A stretch of DNA of 64,000 nt. Source: Nageia nagi. Lineage: Eukaryota; Pinophyta. The notes below the pieces were generated by a model that saw only the letters and a program-made list of their open reading frames with translations, was not told the DNA's origin and did no database searches. A program made the translations under genes and the position numbers. Shown one piece after another: positions 23,953 through 35,759 of this stretch; within the stretch, counting starts at the first letter, position 1, and every line of letters starts with the position of its first letter. Location: assembly GCA_050084985.1 (NCBI GenBank), contig JBITNC010000001.1:147746001-147810000 (forward strand), in the 5' to 3' direction.

Positions 23953-24400
23953 CAAGGATGTGCCAACATGCTCATACCCAATTTATTTTAGAATATGCTT
24001 AAGCTAAATTACTTCTAAGGATGTAATAGTCATAGCTCTATATTCTACTTTTATGGTGGATAGAGTGACTATAGGCTACTTCTTGCAATATCAAGAGATA
24101 ACACCTAATTCAATATTAAACATATAAGCTGAAGTAGATTTCATGTCATCTCTATCACCTCCATATTCAAAATCAAAGAATCTTAAGAGAATAAAATAAG
24201 ACTTGGTAAACTTGAGGGCAAGATCCTTTATGCTTGTAATATACATCAAAATTTTCTTAGCAATATGAAGATGCTTAACATAAGGCTTATACATAAACTT
24301 TGCCATCAGATTCACTGCATAGGCAATTTAGCCTAAAGATAGTCAAATAAAGAAGACTACCAATAATATGCATATACTCTGTAGCATCTACCAATTGAGA
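23953..24400 (-). pseudogene. Element F RNase H (copia), cut
   Basis: The minus strand reads YVKHLHIAKKILMYI and DFEYGGDRDDMKSTSAYMF, then QPIVTLS, a slightly damaged EYRAMT segment, and LGYEHVGTSLIY. Copia RNase H would continue with a Cys-Asp-Asn motif, but the sequence ends there, within 10 bp of element B's LTR. One stop and a frame change lie near 24090. Confidence 0.75.
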
Positions 24401-25140
24401 GTTTTAGCTAGTATTAAAGTTGATTCTAGGAAAAATAGGAATAGCCATAGGCTTATACTCTTCCATTCCAAACTTTTGCAAAATATCTGAGATATATTTG
24501 AGCTAACTAAGGTAGGTACAATCATTACATTGATACAATTGCATCCCAAGGTAGTAGTGCAAGAGACCAAGATCAATTATTTCATATTTTGCCTTAAGTT
24601 TGGTTATGCATTCAATTATGATCACCATATTATTTCTTATGATCAAAATATCATCCACATAGAGAAGAATTAAGACCAAATCCTTTCCTTCATTGAGCAC
24701 ATAAAGATCTAAATCTAAGTAGCATTTGAAGAATCCAAAAGTCTCAAAATACCTTAAAATATTCTTGTACCATGCTCTTGATGCTTTCTTAAGTCCATAG
24801 AAAGACTTATTTAGTTTGCACACATGGGACTCTTTCCCTTACACAATAAACCCTTTTGGTTGACTCATAAAGTTTTTAACATCTAATTCACCATTGAGAA
24901 ATGCACTCTTTACATCAAGCTAAAGTACCTTCCAACTTTGAGCTTCTCAAAAGGGAAAAGATTAATCTAACTGTATTCATATTTGCTACTGGGAAAAAGG
25001 CTTCCTCATAACCAACTCCATACTTTTTAGTGAAATCCTTAGCAGCTAACCTTGCCTTATATTTCTCAATTTCACCCTCTAAATTTTACTTGATCTTATA
25101 AATCCATGTATTTCCTATTACATTCTTGAGGATAAGTCTA
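24401..25140 (-). pseudogene. Element F reverse transcriptase (copia)
   Basis: Copia RT motifs run in order: NTWIYKIK and YKARLAAKDF at about 25030-25110, LDVKSAFLNGEL at about 24880-24930, then CKLNKSFYGLKKASRAWY and LLYVDDILIIRNN at 24503-24823. The catalytic YVDD box is intact. Several stops and frameshifts break the N-terminal half and the C-terminal part after GLLHYYLGMQLYQ. A linker region of about 340 bp (25141-25479) separates it from integrase. Confidence 0.8.
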
Positions 25141-25479
25141 TAATGAAGTTCCAAGTTCTATTTCTCATAAGCAACTCATATTCCACCTTCATAACATCCA
25201 TCTAACAAGGTTTTTTAGATGTATCCTTAAAGGTTGAAGGTTCATTATGATTTTTTATTTTAGCAAGGAGAGACTTATTTAAAGTCATGCTTCTAGTTAT
25301 CCTTTATATTGGAGAAGTTTTCTCTTGAGGGGACTTATCTAAATAGATATCTAACAACTTAGGATTTTTCAAAGAGTCTTTAAACACTTCACTTGAGGAA
25401 GATCCAATAGGAACCTCATTGAACTTGACATCCCTTGAAACAAAAATTGCTTTTGTTGAAGGAGAGTATATCATATACC

Positions 25480-26219
25480 CTCTCTATCAACTATCATATC
25501 CCATAAAGATGCATTTTTCTAGACTTATTATCTAACATCTTCATTTTTTTAGAAACTATAAAGAAAAATGCTTCACATCCAAACATTCCTAGATGAAAAA
25601 TATTAGGTTTCTTTCTTTTCCATGCCTCATATGGATTCTTTCTTTCAATTGATTTTGTGGGGCACCTATTCAAGGTGTTGATAGTAGTACTAACAACTTC
25701 TTCTAATAAAAACTTAGGTAGATTTCCCATCATGCAACTATGCATTTCCATTATGGTCCTATTCTTATTTTCTATGACACCATTTTATTGCAGAGTATAA
25801 GGGATAGTAAACTATCTTTTGATTCCATACTTTGCATAAAAGTCATTGAACTCATTGCGTATGTATTCACCTCCATTATCCAATATTAGAATCTTGATCT
25901 TTAAATTAGTTTGATTTTTGACTAAGACCCTGAGCTCCTTGAACATATCAAAGGTTTGATCTTTATGCTCTAGTAGATACCTAAAATTTGTACTACTAAA
26001 GTCATCAATAAAATAAAAGAAATAAGATGCTCCTCTAAGAGACTTAGTTTGAAAAGGACCTATCAAATATGAGTGAATCAATTCGAGAGGTTGAGATGTC
26101 CTAGTTTCTTTTTCTTTCTCAAAAATTGGCCTTGTAATCTTCCCTAAGATGCAATTTTCATAAATGCCAATGGAGTGTGAAATAGGAGGCAATCTTTTCA
26201 CAAGATCTTGATCCTCCAT
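25480..26219 (-). pseudogene. Element F integrase (copia)
   Basis: Two minus-strand pieces. At 25812-26219 are CILGKITRPIFEK, LIHSYLIGPFQTKSL (first catalytic Asp replaced by Tyr), FYFIDDFS and LILDNGGEYIRNEF (second Asp kept). At 25494-25751 is the C-terminal part with PKFLLEEVVSTTINTLNRCP and FHLGMFGCEAF. A stop and frame change around 25800 separate them. The enzyme is inactive by the first substitution alone. Confidence 0.8.
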
Positions 26220-26234
26220 AAGTTGAATACTCTT

Positions 26235-26650
26235 TCATTTTAGGTGACCTAAATGTTGATGCCAAATGTTTCCTTTAGAACAAACATTTGAGGTGAGGCA
26301 AAATTTAGTAGTTACTTGATCAACTATATAAATATCATTCTTAACTAATCCTTTTATCAAGGTGGAAAACCCTTTCATTAAACTCCAAGAGTTCAAATTG
26401 AACTCAAAGGTACATCCATTTATTGCAATTTGAATAACAAACAAAAGATTCATCCTTAACTTAAGCATAAAAAATACATCTTAAATCACCTTCCCATGCA
26501 TCAATATGCTTCTAATTCCTTGAACTTCTAGCATAGAGTTATCACCTATTACTACTGCATCCTTCCTATATTTGTCAAAGTTTCTAAACTTATTCCTTTC
26601 AAAGATCATATGGCTAGCATGTGAGGTTAAGATCTAGCTAGAAGCCAATT
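26235..26650 (-). pseudogene. Element F GAG-pre-integrase and protease remnant
   Basis: The pre-integrase zinc module includes GNIWHQHLGHLK at 26235-26468. Upstream, with one stop, is KYRKDAVVIGDNSMLEVQGI, and before it a protease remnant ILTSHASHM where the usual Asp-Ser-Gly is lost. Element D has the same KYRKDVVVIGDNS phrase. Confidence 0.7.
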
Positions 26651-26660
26651 GAACTAGAGG

Positions 26661-27414
26661 ATTGAGAGGCCCTACACTTAAAAAGATAATTTCAAGGTGA
26701 AAATGGTAGTTTTTTGGAAAAGTCTAACTTCCTAGGCTAAGTCATCTAAGGTTTGGAGAATATATTTCTAGATCTAAAGATCATTTCTAGGTATAAAAAG
26801 TCTTGATCTATTACCCTGACTAGTTAGAAGATTTAGATGTTATGCTAGGGTTATTTTGAAGCTTCAATTAGATTTGCATTCTACATAAAGAAATCAAAAT
26901 TGGTACCAATGGAAAGAGAAATTTTAGCCATATCTACAGTAAAGGTGAAGAAATCAAAGTATGGTGACGTAGTTTAAAGTATGGTGAGGTAGTTTACCAC
27001 TAGTTACTCTAAGAATTCAAATACTACAAGATCTTTCTGAAAGAAATGGAGAGTTTGTTGTGATTTTTGGGTGAATGACATGAGGAGAAGATGACCAAGA
27101 AGAGAGGATATACATGGAAGCCCAAACATGTTTTGCCACATAAGAATCTACCAAGGATCAAAGTTTTACTCCATATATACCAGGGAACCACCATAGAATT
27201 CTAGAAAGACATTATTTTCTTGGTTTACCAAGATCTCTTAGGATATGGTGTGGTATTAGAGAGGAAATCCAACATTGAAAGGGAAAAACTAACCATAACC
27301 CCAACATTTGGATCTAAGCTATCCAAAAGCATCAAGGATGTAGTCACTCTCTTGGATCTAAAGAAAAGAAGTGGATAAAAGCTTTCACTTAGATCCAAAC
27401 TAGTATGTAACAAG
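26661..27414. other. Unassigned DNA right of element F
   Basis: No gag or LTR of F is recognised here. A short direct duplication of GTATGGTGA(C/G)GTAGTTT occurs at about 26960-27000. There is no other signal. Confidence 0.4.
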
Positions 27415-28104
27415 ATGGAAGCATCAACTATTTCTTTTAAGGAGAATGCACACTCTCTACAACATCCCTTGATTCATTGTGAGACATGGATCAACCATGT
27501 TGACACCTCAAAAAGGTATGGAAGTGATTTTGGTTTTTATGAAAGTAATTCAAAGATTTTTCATGATAATGTTGAAAGTGATAATATTGGGAAGAAAGAG
27601 AAAAAAGCTATCCTTGTTTTAGATTTAGTTTTAGAATATAGTGATGAGAAAGGAGAATAACATGGGCATAGCAAGGAAGAAACCAAAGGGGAAGCTACAT
27701 TGTTCATGGAGAAGTCCCCAAACCCCACATTGCATTCTCGGGAGCTTGGAGGGGTGATGTCAAGGTTGGAATAGCTCCTATGTCCTACGTTGCAGTATGA
27801 GGACAATGGAGTACATAGGGTTAGATTAGAGGAGCCATCATGGCATATGTTGGGTCTAAGGGAGCCTAAACACCCCACATTAGAGGTTGAGGAGGTTTGT
27901 CACCCCACATTGGGACTAGAGGAGGTAACACTTGCTACATTGAGCCATGAGGGAGTAGGACACCCCACATTAAGCCTCAAAGAGAGATTCATAATTCTAG
28001 ACTCTTGGAGAGATTTAACACCATGGATCAATAGGGATCTAAGCTTGGAGAATGAGAATCTTATTTTAGGAAGGTTGACTTATCCTTCAATTTTGTTTGG
28101 TTGA
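27415..28104 (+). pseudogene. Unidentified coding-like region with decapeptide repeats
   Basis: One plus-strand frame runs from 27415 to 28104 with only two stops, at about 27658 and in repeat unit 3. The first 80 codons are polar and unremarkable. From 27691 to 27990 the frame encodes ten tandem 10-residue units, the best ones HPTLEVEEVC, HPTLGLEEVT, LATLSHEGVG and HPTLSLKERF. The DNA period of exactly 30 keeps the frame, which suggests the repeat arose in a translated sequence. I recognise no family. Confidence 0.45.
27691..27990 (+). repeat. 30-bp coding minisatellite, ten units
   Basis: Units start at 27691, 27721, 27751, 27781, 27811, 27841, 27871, 27901, 27931 and 27961 without slippage. 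The common core is CACCCCACATT followed by G(G/A)..T.GAGGAG. Consensus peptide: (H/N)PTLxLEEvx. Confidence 0.85.
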
Positions 28105-29494
28105 TTACTAATCTTGTTCTTGGCATGAACAATAGTTGCATACAAAAAAGAAGAAATATTGTAGATAGATACATCACTCACACATTCATAAGAGGTTTCC
28201 CTCTTACAGTTTCAATTCATAAAAAGATAATTACAAACATGAGTATGGAATGTTGTATTCCAAATGATCACATGAGGTGTTGGAGGGTTTTTGTACACTC
28301 ATCATGGGATGTATTTGATTATGTTATGGTTGTTGTAAGAAGAAAAGGAGCAAACATTGATGTTTTCATACATGGGACTAACACACTTAATGAATTTGAA
28401 GTTGTTGTACACATGAGAAAGGTTGCATTTGTTGATACTTTTGGGGCTTCCCTTGGAAGTGTATTAGTTTCCAAAGTAAACGGGAATGTTGTTGCATCCT
28501 CTTATAATAGTTTGAGGGCTACCAATTTCTTATTATGGGCTACATATGTTAGTGTATTGGTTGATGTTGATAAGGGAAAAATTATGGCATTTTTGAGGGG
28601 GATTTTAGGGATTCCATTCAAGCTTTAGGAGCTGCACTTGATTACATGTTGATTATGTTTGATTAGAATGCATGTGAGGCCACATCTACCACTTATTTGG
28701 AAGTTGTGTTTGACATCATGATAACAACCATAATGATTGATTCATTTTGTAAAAATGAAAAGGTTGTTATTTTCACAAGATAGACTATAATTCCTTGGAA
28801 GATTTAGACTATTGAGCAATACATAGGGACTGTTATTACCATTTCAAAGGCTGAATTAGGAGCTATTGTTAACACATCATTAGAGACTTCATGGACTACA
28901 TATATTATAGATTTTGGGGTTATATTCATGCCATTTCTTGAGGGCAGAATGATGATAGATTTGGTGTTGGAGAAAAGGGTTATTTTCATGGTGCATGGGA
29001 CTATCTTTGCATGCTTTGATAATGATATGAAGGTTATCTTTCATGAATTAAGGATTGATATTAATGATGGTTTAGTTACTACTAGTGGGTGTATTGTTAT
29101 TATATGCCATGATGTTGGTTTGAGTATTGTTAACTCTGATTTGATGGCATTCTTCACACCACTTGAAGACTCTATGTTAGAAATATTTTTGCTAACTATG
29201 AACACAAATTTACATATTGATTGGGAAGTCTTAAGGATTGATTTCAAATGATTGCATGCTGATTTCCATTTCATATCTAAGTATCACACACTTGTTGATT
29301 TTTGGAAGGCTATTGAGCACAGTCTTGAGGGTGAGTTTGATGGATGCATATTCAATATAGTTTCTTTACTTGAGTATGATGAATTCTATTCTATGAGATG
29401 GGTTTGGGATGCTAAATCATATTGTGATTGCTTGAGGGAAAGTAATCTTGGGAAGGAAGGCTTTATGATGTTCCTTTTGTACTATAATAAATAA
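28101..29494 (+). pseudogene. Unidentified decayed plus-strand coding-like region
   Basis: An open stretch of 175 codons (28101-28628) is followed, after a region of stops, by 107 and 80 codons in one other frame (28928-29251 and 29252-29494, split by a single stop). Phrases include VFDYVMVVVRRKGANIDVF, ASLGSVLVSKVNGNVVASS and DFWKAIEHSLEGEFDGCIF. The residues are hydrophobic beta-type with many Val/Asp. No motif of a known family is visible. It follows the decapeptide-repeat region on the same strand and precedes an LTR-like stretch, so it may be an extra ORF of an old plus-strand element. Confidence 0.35.
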
Positions 29495-30720
29495 TTGTAG
29501 CATCTGAATAGAACATCTTAGTAATGTTCCTTTTGTCTTAGTTTAATCATTAGCAAGATGTAAAATGTGGGATAGTAATTAATGGATCATTGACCCCACT
29601 TGTGAGCCACTAGTGGGATGTTTCCCTCCCAAGATAGAGCATCTTATGGTAAATATTTTGATAGGTTGCATGACATGATTTCATAAATAAATGAAGGAAT
29701 TATGGTCTCTTGAAGTTTTCTAGTCAGACCAATCTTCCACCTTGTGGCTGCCCCCAAAAATCTAGAAACATATCCTTATTGACCCCTTGAGATGTGGCAT
29801 CCCACTCCTTAGGATATGAGTATGTTATGGATTATATTTAGTAGATTTAATAATAATAATGGGACCACCTACATAAGTTTTAATACATGATTCCAAGGCT
29901 AATTAATGATTGTAAATGCAATATTAGTCTCTAATAATAAGCTGTTGCATATCTATCCATTGGATCTTATGATTATTGGTATGCCTAGGAAATGTTGGAC
30001 TAGAGAGGCATGTGCATGATTCCTAGGTGAGATCTAAGAGAAGTATATATTAAGGAGATCCATACCATTGTTGGAACATACTTGATTATTATACTTTCAT
30101 ACTATCTATGGACATCAATACTTAGTGGTGCTAAGAAACTTCTCCTAGACATAACATCTAGAGGGCACATTGACTGAGGGATCTAGTTTATCTATGGCTT
30201 AGGTGGAGCACCTAGCCTATCCAATGGTATTCTAAGACCAAGTTATTTCCACTCACATGGATATCCAGATATGAGGAAGCTCCTTTGCCAGAGAAGAACT
30301 AGGTTGTGAGGGAATGAGGCTATCCCAGGTTCCATGTCTATCTAGTAGTGAGGGTTTTGTATCATTCAACCCATATAATTTCCCAAGAGGCTAAAATTAG
30401 CCCATTAGGGCCTGCTATTGTATCATTTTTTGAAATTTATCATAAATAGAGGTAGAGGGAATTGGATCTCATTGTTGTGTTGTTCCTATGTATGTTTTGC
30501 CAATGTTGAGCATAATTATCCATGTATGGATAATTCATTATTGTTGTAGACTTGTTTATGTTGTATATTCATGTTTGTGGCCATATGTTAACATTGTGCA
30601 ATATTATTGATCCTAGGAAGGCTAATGTAGGCATACTAGGGTTTGTGGTTTGCATATTGATGCCCCAGTATGTGGAATTTAAAGTGGAATTAACTATTTT
30701 TGTTTGAGATCCCATTTGGA
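29495..30720 (+). other. LTR-like non-coding stretch
   Basis: No ORF is seen. A TATA-like CATAAATAGAGG lies at 30441-30452, followed by a G/T-rich tract such as plant LTR R-U5 regions often have. No second copy, PBS or TG..CA ends were identified, so the assignment is tentative. Confidence 0.25.
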
Positions 30721-32810
30721 TCATCACACTAGTGTGCCTAATATAAAATATAAGAATACAAATTAAAAAATATATGATAATAAGGTAAAATATGATTAAA
30801 TGTATGTAAAGTTACACCTAAGTGGGATTGTGTTAAGGGACCACTTTTAGGTATCAACACCAAAAATTTGAAGGAGAGAATATTGTTTAAATGTAACCAA
30901 TGTGACTCCAAAAATAAATCCTTAATGTTATAAAAGGGGAAATGGAGAGTGAAAAAATGAATTCCACTCTTAGGAAAAATCCCCTTGTTGGGAGAGTTCC
31001 ATGCCATGGGCATGAAGTGTATTTTTGTGAAGGCACGAAAAACCTCTATGTGTGTGTGAGAGTTGCATCATATTTGTATTTGTGTCCTTAGTTTATTTGT
31101 AAAAAAATATAAAGAGTCTTTGATAGAGGAAAGAACAAGAGAGAAATATGATCAAGAAGAGAGGTGTGAAATTACCTAAAGTATTACGAGAGTTTAAATA
31201 AAGAAAACTCCTCTTCCATGTCTTCTCCAAATCAAAATCAATCAAGGGTATTTGATGGATGTAGATCACATTGATCAAACCAAGGTAAATATTTGTATAA
31301 ATCTTAAATGTGATTGATTTATATTTATTTTTATAAGTACTTAGAAACTAAGTGTGAGATCCAAATTAAGCTCTTAAATTAGGATTTACAGATCAAGTTT
31401 GCTATCAAAGTAGTTCATTTACTTGGAGAATTTAAAAAAATATCCAAGAAAGGAGAAGAGTGATGTTATAAGTTTTATGATAGGTACCAAAAAGACTTTG
31501 TTAGCACATTTGTAGAACCCAAATGTAGAGAAAGAAAGTAAGATTCAAGAGAGGAAATTGTGAAGACCCAAAGGTATGTAGTGTCAAAAATAAATAAGTG
31601 AAGATGTTCAAAGGTCGATATTTGAGATCTTGTTCTAGATCTCTTTCAGGATAAAAGCTTTTTCTCTATTGGTAAGAGTGATTCAAAATGTAATTTTCAT
31701 CATTAAAAAAATTATGTTTATTCTCTCTAAGTTAAAGTTCGCTCAACCAACTCATCGATATCTTTGATGGTGACAAAATTCAAGACATCAAGTTTGAAAA
31801 TTTGATACATAAAATAGTAATTAAAGATTACTATTTACTTGATTATTATTTATTATCACAAAGGTTTATTTTAAATACCATTTCAATTTTTCAAAACAAA
31901 TAAATTTGGATAGTTTTTATGAATTCAATGGCCAAATAAAAAAAGGAAGTTGCAATATTAGCAAGGTGATAGTCATGCCAAGTCATCTAATTCCCATTGG
32001 GGGAGAAAATTGACATGAGAGGACCTACCACCATGCATTACCTATCAACCAAAATGATAAATACATTGATAGATGAGGAAGAAGGTCAACCAATTAGAGA
32101 AATTGGATGACCAAACTAGCTATCTATCAAACTTGCTAGCTTCCCATGCACAAACCCACTAGACACTGCTAGCAACTGACTATACATGGGAAGTCATCAT
32201 CTTGTAAGTGGACCATGCATGTATAAGGGGGAGACCATCAACTGTTTAGAAGAGAATCACATGGAGTTGGTAAAAATGAAGATACCAATGTTTTTGAATA
32301 AGTCTTTAGTAGACTTTGACTACCCACCTAGCCTCTAGCCAACCAAACATTTAGAATAATAGTCACCGATCCAATGGGGGATTTGACCCCTACTTAGGAA
32401 TTGATTATACCAAATGGCACCTCCTCACAACAGAGCCACTCTAAAATTAGTATAAGGTGATTAATAGTATGAGTTTGAATATTATTATTGGTTAAAATGA
32501 GAAAGGATATGATTTGGTATTTAAAATAGTTTATATCACCAGATAAGAAATGGACTTTAGGGGCATGCAATTTGAGGTGGTTTTCTTGCAATGAATTTTA
32601 ACTACCCTAATATTTGTTTTTAGTGGTAGTTTCTAAGGGATCCCAAAAGAACTAGATGAGATAGATAAAAACTACCTCTTCATGAAACCAAAAATAAAAA
32701 TAAAAAAGGCATGCAAGGGAATGTTTTAAACATTAGAGATATTTCAAGTTGAAGGGTTAGAAGGAGGGGAAATTTAGTGTATTGATGAGATGAAAGAGGA
32801 GAGGAAGACC
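30721..32810. other. No gene recognised
   Basis: A+T-rich sequence without sustained coding frames or element motifs. Small frames at 30738-31013 and 31093-31278 look like chance. Confidence 0.5.
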
Positions 32811-32935
32811 AGATAAGAGGAGATGTAGTGAGACAAAATGAGAGGAGATGTGGTGATACAATATGAGAGGAGACAAGGTGAGACAAGATGAGATAAGATG
32901 AGAGGATACCTGGTGAGATGAGATGATGGGAAATG
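32811..32935. repeat. GA-rich minisatellite (25-bp period)
   Basis: Units such as AGATG(T)(A/G)(G)TGAGACAA(A)ATGAGAGG start at 32821, 32846 and 32871, the last with a 10-bp insertion, with further degenerate copies to about 32935. The frames across it on the minus strand are low-complexity and not genes. Confidence 0.75.
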
Positions 32936-33119
32936 TATTTTCCTAGGAGGTGCAAGTAGATATTTCAATCCTTGATCTTGCAAACTTGTAGTATTATTCT
33001 ACATATATATTCATGCTTTGTATTTTTATACATTCTTTTATAAAACCCATGAATTCTAAAAACATTTCAAACCATGAAATTGTGTTTATTTCATGTATTT
33101 TTTTAAACTTATCCTAGGT

Positions 33120-33340
33120 CTTATGTATTCTTCTACATGTTTCATGTGTCTATGATTTTTTTCAAAAAAACCCATTTTATGTATTATGCAATCATTATAG
33201 ATTGTAAAACTATATTCTCATCATCTCAAATAAATCTTGGATCTTATTTTATTCTTCCACATGTTTCATGTGTCTATGGGACTTTATTTAGAAAATCCAT
33301 TTTGTGTAGCACAATCACTACAAACTATGAAACTTTGTTT
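33120..33340 (-). pseudogene. Degenerate PPR-like remnants, two copies
   Basis: Two related blocks (about 33120-33190 and 33240-33310) share TTCTTC(T/C)ACATGTTTCATG. On the minus strand the second reads HMKHVEE-stop-NKIQDLFEM, which fits the helix of a pentatricopeptide repeat of the form MYxKCGRIxxAxxLF after heavy decay. They lie beside better PPR pieces at 34.0-35.0 kb. Confidence 0.4.
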
Positions 33341-33394
33341 GTGTTATGCATCTTTTCAAACAAACCCACAACATTCAATTTAAAAGAACTAATT

Positions 33395-33800
33395 TAACAA
33401 ATCCACACACCTATTTAAGGGTTTATGGGTATTTTGGAAGTGAAGTTCAAAGGTCCAATATCCTACACAAACCAAAACATTCAATTTTTACGCACCAAGT
33501 AGACACATCTACACACCCAATTCAGGGTTTATGGGTATTTTGGCAATAAAGTTAAAATTTCCCTCAAAATAGCCTTCTCAAATCATAAGATTTTATTTTC
33601 AAGCACCAAGTAGACACATACACATACCCAATTTAGGATTTATGAGTATTTTGATAGTGAATTTCAAAGCTCCCTCAAGATAGCCTACATAGACAACAAC
33701 ATTCAATTTTCAAGCACCAAGTAGGCACACACCTAATTCAGGGTTTATGGGTATTTTGGAAATGAAGTCCAAATATCCCTCAATATGGCCTATATGAACA
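33395..33800. repeat. Tandem array, about 105-111-bp period
   Basis: The phrase GGGTTTATGGGTATTTTGG (with changes) starts at 33419, 33525, 33636 and 33741. Each copy is preceded by CACCAAGTAGACACAT and CCCAATT(C/T)AGG. A detached copy lies at about 34937-34995 beside PPR sequence. The period is close to 105 bp, the length of one 35-residue PPR unit, but I do not see a clean PPR frame across it. Confidence 0.75.
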
Positions 33801-34029
33801 ATATGGTCAACAATGCATACATAATGATTAATCCTATGATTACAAGATATGCATAAAAATGAAAAACTTGTAGAGACTTTTAAGCATATACAATTGTCAA
33901 TTATAAAATTGGCTACATGATGAAACATAGTACTTTAAGAAAGTGTTAAAAACAAGTCCAAAAGTGGTAATTTGATAAAAATAAGCTTATAATACTTAAC
34001 AACTATTCAACCTATAAATTTAAATGTTA

Positions 34030-34340
34030 TGTTGTCTTACCTTCACAATAAGCATAATAAAATATAAAGGTTGGATGTCTCTTCCTTGTGAAACTATGTA
34101 TGGATCAGGCATCTTGTTAAATAATTCTCAGGCCTTTTGTATTCTTCCATATTTTCCATACATGCTTATCAGTTCATTCACAACCACAACATTTTATGGA
34201 AATCCATTTTCAACTACTCTATGATAGATTTCCATACCTTCTTTTAGAGCTCCCATGGTGGCACATGTTGGAAGCATGATACATCCCAGAAATAATGCAA
34301 TAAGAGTCACTCATGCTATTAAAGTATTTTCAACCCTCAT
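34030..34340 (-). pseudogene. Pentatricopeptide repeat (PPR) protein fragment
   Basis: The minus strand reads LPTCATMGALKEGMEIYHRV, VENGFPYKVVVVNELISMYG and KYGRIQKA-stop-ELFNKMP. This is the L-S-P arrangement of plant PLS-class PPR proteins, which bind organellar RNA for editing or processing (family knowledge). One stop lies in the KA(R)ELF position and a frame change upstream. Start, transit peptide and E/DYW tail are absent. It is a broken copy, and a related second copy lies at 34.6-35.0 kb. Confidence 0.75.
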
Positions 34341-34619
34341 CCACTAGACCAAAATGGTTTCATGAAAGTATAACACATGCATATGTTTATATATGCAAGT
34401 AAAACATGTATAAAGGTTTCTCATGCTAGTTTTGTTCTTTCCTAAGAGATTTTTTATTTTTCACAAAAAAATGTTCTTAGTAAAGTACAAAATATAGCCT
34501 ACAAGACCTTCTTGAAAGATATTGAAACTATACTTGCATTATGCATATTGTTAAACAATTCCTAGGAATTGTGTTTTTTGCCAACTTATCACTTTTGAAT
34601 TGGTTTTTGATACTTGGAA

Positions 34620-35000
34620 AATTTCTAGGTTGAACACTTTCTTTCCTTCTCCAAGCCAATTTTTGGATCATATGGTACTGTATTTAAATAATTTCATATC
34701 ACATCATGTATATTATGAAATAATTCTTATTCCTTGTGTATTATTTCATATTTTCCATACATATCTATCAAGGTAGTCAGAACCACAATATTCAAGGTAA
34801 AACCATTTTCAACTACTCTTTCACAGATGTCCATACCTTCTTCTAGAGCTCCCATTTTGCATACATGTCTATGGGCTTTGAGTATTGTTCCATACTTTGC
34901 ATACATGTTTATACAAAAATTCAAAACCATAACATTCTATTTACAAAGCACCATGTAGACACATCCATGTACCTAATTCAAGGTTTATCAGTATGTTGGC
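34620..35000 (-). pseudogene. Second PPR fragment
   Basis: At 34727-34930 the minus strand reads FCINMYAKYGTILKAHRHV, then KMGALEEGMDICERVVENGF and NIVVLTTLIDMYGKYEIIHK, two adjacent PPR half-repeats with a deletion between them. After a stop ELFHNI follows. It shares the GALEEGM..RVVENGF phrase with the fragment at 34030-34340, so the two derive from one gene by duplication. It cannot encode a complete protein. Confidence 0.75.
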
Positions 35001-35054
35001 ACTTGAGCTCAATCATAGTGAGCTCAATTATGATGTTGGTCATGGGCTGTTGAA

Positions 35055-35755
35055 GAATGGCCTAATGGAACACATACACATATTTATATATGTAAGTAGA
35101 ATAAATACAAAAGTTTCTCATGTTATTAAAGTAATGTAATGATTAAGGTTTCTAAAGTAATTGAATAATATTATAATCTTGTAGTGATAAATTTATAAAA
35201 GTAATGTAATTTAATAAAATGATAAAATTATATGAAAGGAAATGGATCCACACTAATCATTTTTTCAAAGGTTATGATACAATTTTTAAACCAAAACTGA
35301 ATAATGCATTATAATCCATGAAAATATGTATTGTAATGTAAACATCATATTTTAAATTTTTTTTAAAAAAAATATGACTTTATTTTAACTTAGATTTTCC
35401 TAAATTTAACTTTCACATTTTTAATGTGATTAAAGGTATGAAAAACTCAATTAAAATTAGTTGAAGCTTCTTTTAATAAGAGTATTGATGAAGACTCTAA
35501 TGTCACATATTCAAAAGGAAATCAAAATCTAATATTTAAATAAAACACACATGAGATGAAATAATTTAAAATCTTAAATCATTTTAAATTTTTGAAATAC
35601 AACAAACATGACTAGTAAGAAAGGATTAAAAATTAGCAAGTGAGATGGATATGTAGGATCCTATTTGCAAACTACGATGCTTTTGTCTTCATGGAAGCCT
35701 AAATATCACATGTTTTTAAATGCTCTAAAATAAGTTTAAAATTTAATTTATAGGA
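35055..35755. other. No gene recognised
   Basis: Very A+T-rich sequence between the PPR fragments and element E. The rest of E's pol is not found here. Confidence 0.5.
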
Positions 35756-35759
35756 AAGC

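Larger units (their letters stand above)
23953..26660 (-). mobile_element. Element F: Ty1/copia fragment truncated by element B
   Basis: In minus-strand order: damaged protease, GAG-pre-integrase, integrase, RT and RNase H, the copia order. Gag and the 5' LTR are not recognisable to the right of about 26660. The left end stops inside RNase H at the boundary of B's LTR, so B appears to have inserted there. Its integrase and pre-integrase sequences resemble element D's, so F and D are related families. Confidence 0.85.

Noticed and set aside
27561-27878. 105-codon minus-strand open frame
   Set aside because: Shadow of the plus-strand decapeptide-repeat region, which has the in-frame repeat and the longer openness.
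32680-32983. Ser/His/Leu-rich minus-strand frames
   Set aside because: Translation of the GA-rich minisatellite; two overlapping frames look equally protein-like, as expected of repeats.
33346-33549. Plus-strand open frame with repeated HQVDTSTHPIQG-like phrase
   Set aside because: Arises from the ~105-111-bp tandem array; adjacent copies do not keep the frame.
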